Below, one piece after another: positions 13,497-13,545 of a DNA stretch of 13,545 nucleotides. The notes under the pieces are model-generated. The model was not told the DNA's origin. It saw only the letters and a list, made by a program, of their open reading frames with translations, and did no database searches. A program made the translations under genes and the position numbers. Origin of the DNA: JBFISM01 sp041608535 (lineage in GTDB: Bacteria; Actinomycetota; Acidimicrobiia; Spongiisociales; UBA5794); NCBI GenBank assembly GCA_041608535.1, contig JBFISM010000102.1, forward strand, positions 1 through 13,545, in the 5' to 3' direction. Each line of letters begins with the position of its first letter. Position 1 is the stretch's first letter.

Positions 13497-13545
13497 AGCG
13501 CATCGTCGGAAGGACCCGTCGCACCATCCGCCGGTTCGCCGGTGA
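13493..13545 (+). CDS. Start of a further gene, truncated by the window end
   Basis: A GTG at 13493 overlaps the previous TGA (GTGA) and opens a frame that stays open for 17 codons to the end of the window. The encoded start, MKRIVGRTRRTIRRFAG, is strongly basic, with nine Lys or Arg among 17 residues. The overlap style matches the other gene junctions here. Such an N-terminus could precede a membrane segment or belong to a nucleic-acid-binding or enzyme domain; no family can be named. The Shine-Dalgarno is weak. Confidence 0.5.
   Translation, partial: MKRIVGRTRRTIRRFAG

Overview
The window is a high-GC, gene-dense stretch of bacterial chromosome with every gene on the + strand. Gene content and order (ispG, then proS, then rimP-nusA-infB-DUF503-rbfA-DHH phosphoesterase-truB-ribF), frequent GTG starts, and a NusA core ending after two KH domains all point to Actinomycetota. 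An early-branching or uncultured lineage such as Acidimicrobiia is plausible. This placement is inferred from layout and protein style, not from a phylogeny.

Region 1 (1-2339): the 3' part of ispG (MEP isoprenoid pathway, Fe4S4 enzyme) overlaps by 4 bp a membrane-anchored trypsin/HtrA-like serine protease. The protease has a Thr-rich stalk and a C-terminal beta-sandwich (PPC-like) domain. Region 2 (2404-4113): a complete bacterial-type proS with its editing insertion. Region 3 (4114-4299): a 186-bp gap with a TATACT -10 candidate and a foldable leader with a T-rich tail, just upstream of rimP. Region 4 (4300-8558): rimP, nusA and infB, the ribosome maturation / transcription elongation / translation initiation cluster. 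NusA carries a roughly 190-residue acidic low-complexity tail containing a 15-bp in-frame tandem repeat. IF2 has a short Ala/Glu/Pro linker. No ylxR lies between nusA and infB. Region 5 (8588-12071): DUF503 (ylxP), rbfA, an NrnA/CnpB-like DHH phosphoesterase, truB and ribF. From ylxP onward each gene overlaps the next by 4 to 8 bp, so translation is probably coupled. Region 6 (12072-12251): a 180-bp gap with two small hairpins and a TAAGAT -10 candidate. Region 7 (12252-13545): an unrecognised 414-residue protein with an SGNH-hydrolase-like middle and a lipoyl/biotinyl-like C-terminal fold that lacks the modified lysine. It overlaps the first 17 codons of a further gene that runs off the end.

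Functionally most of the window is housekeeping: building and maturing the 30S subunit (RimP, RbfA), starting translation (IF2), controlling elongation and termination (NusA), charging tRNA-Pro (ProS), modifying tRNA (TruB), degrading nanoRNA or cyclic dinucleotides (DHH protein), making FMN/FAD (RibF) and making isoprenoid precursors (IspG). The less ordinary parts are the protease coupled to ispG, the NusA tail repeat, the rimP leader and the last two genes. I saw no mobile element, CRISPR array, tRNA or rRNA.
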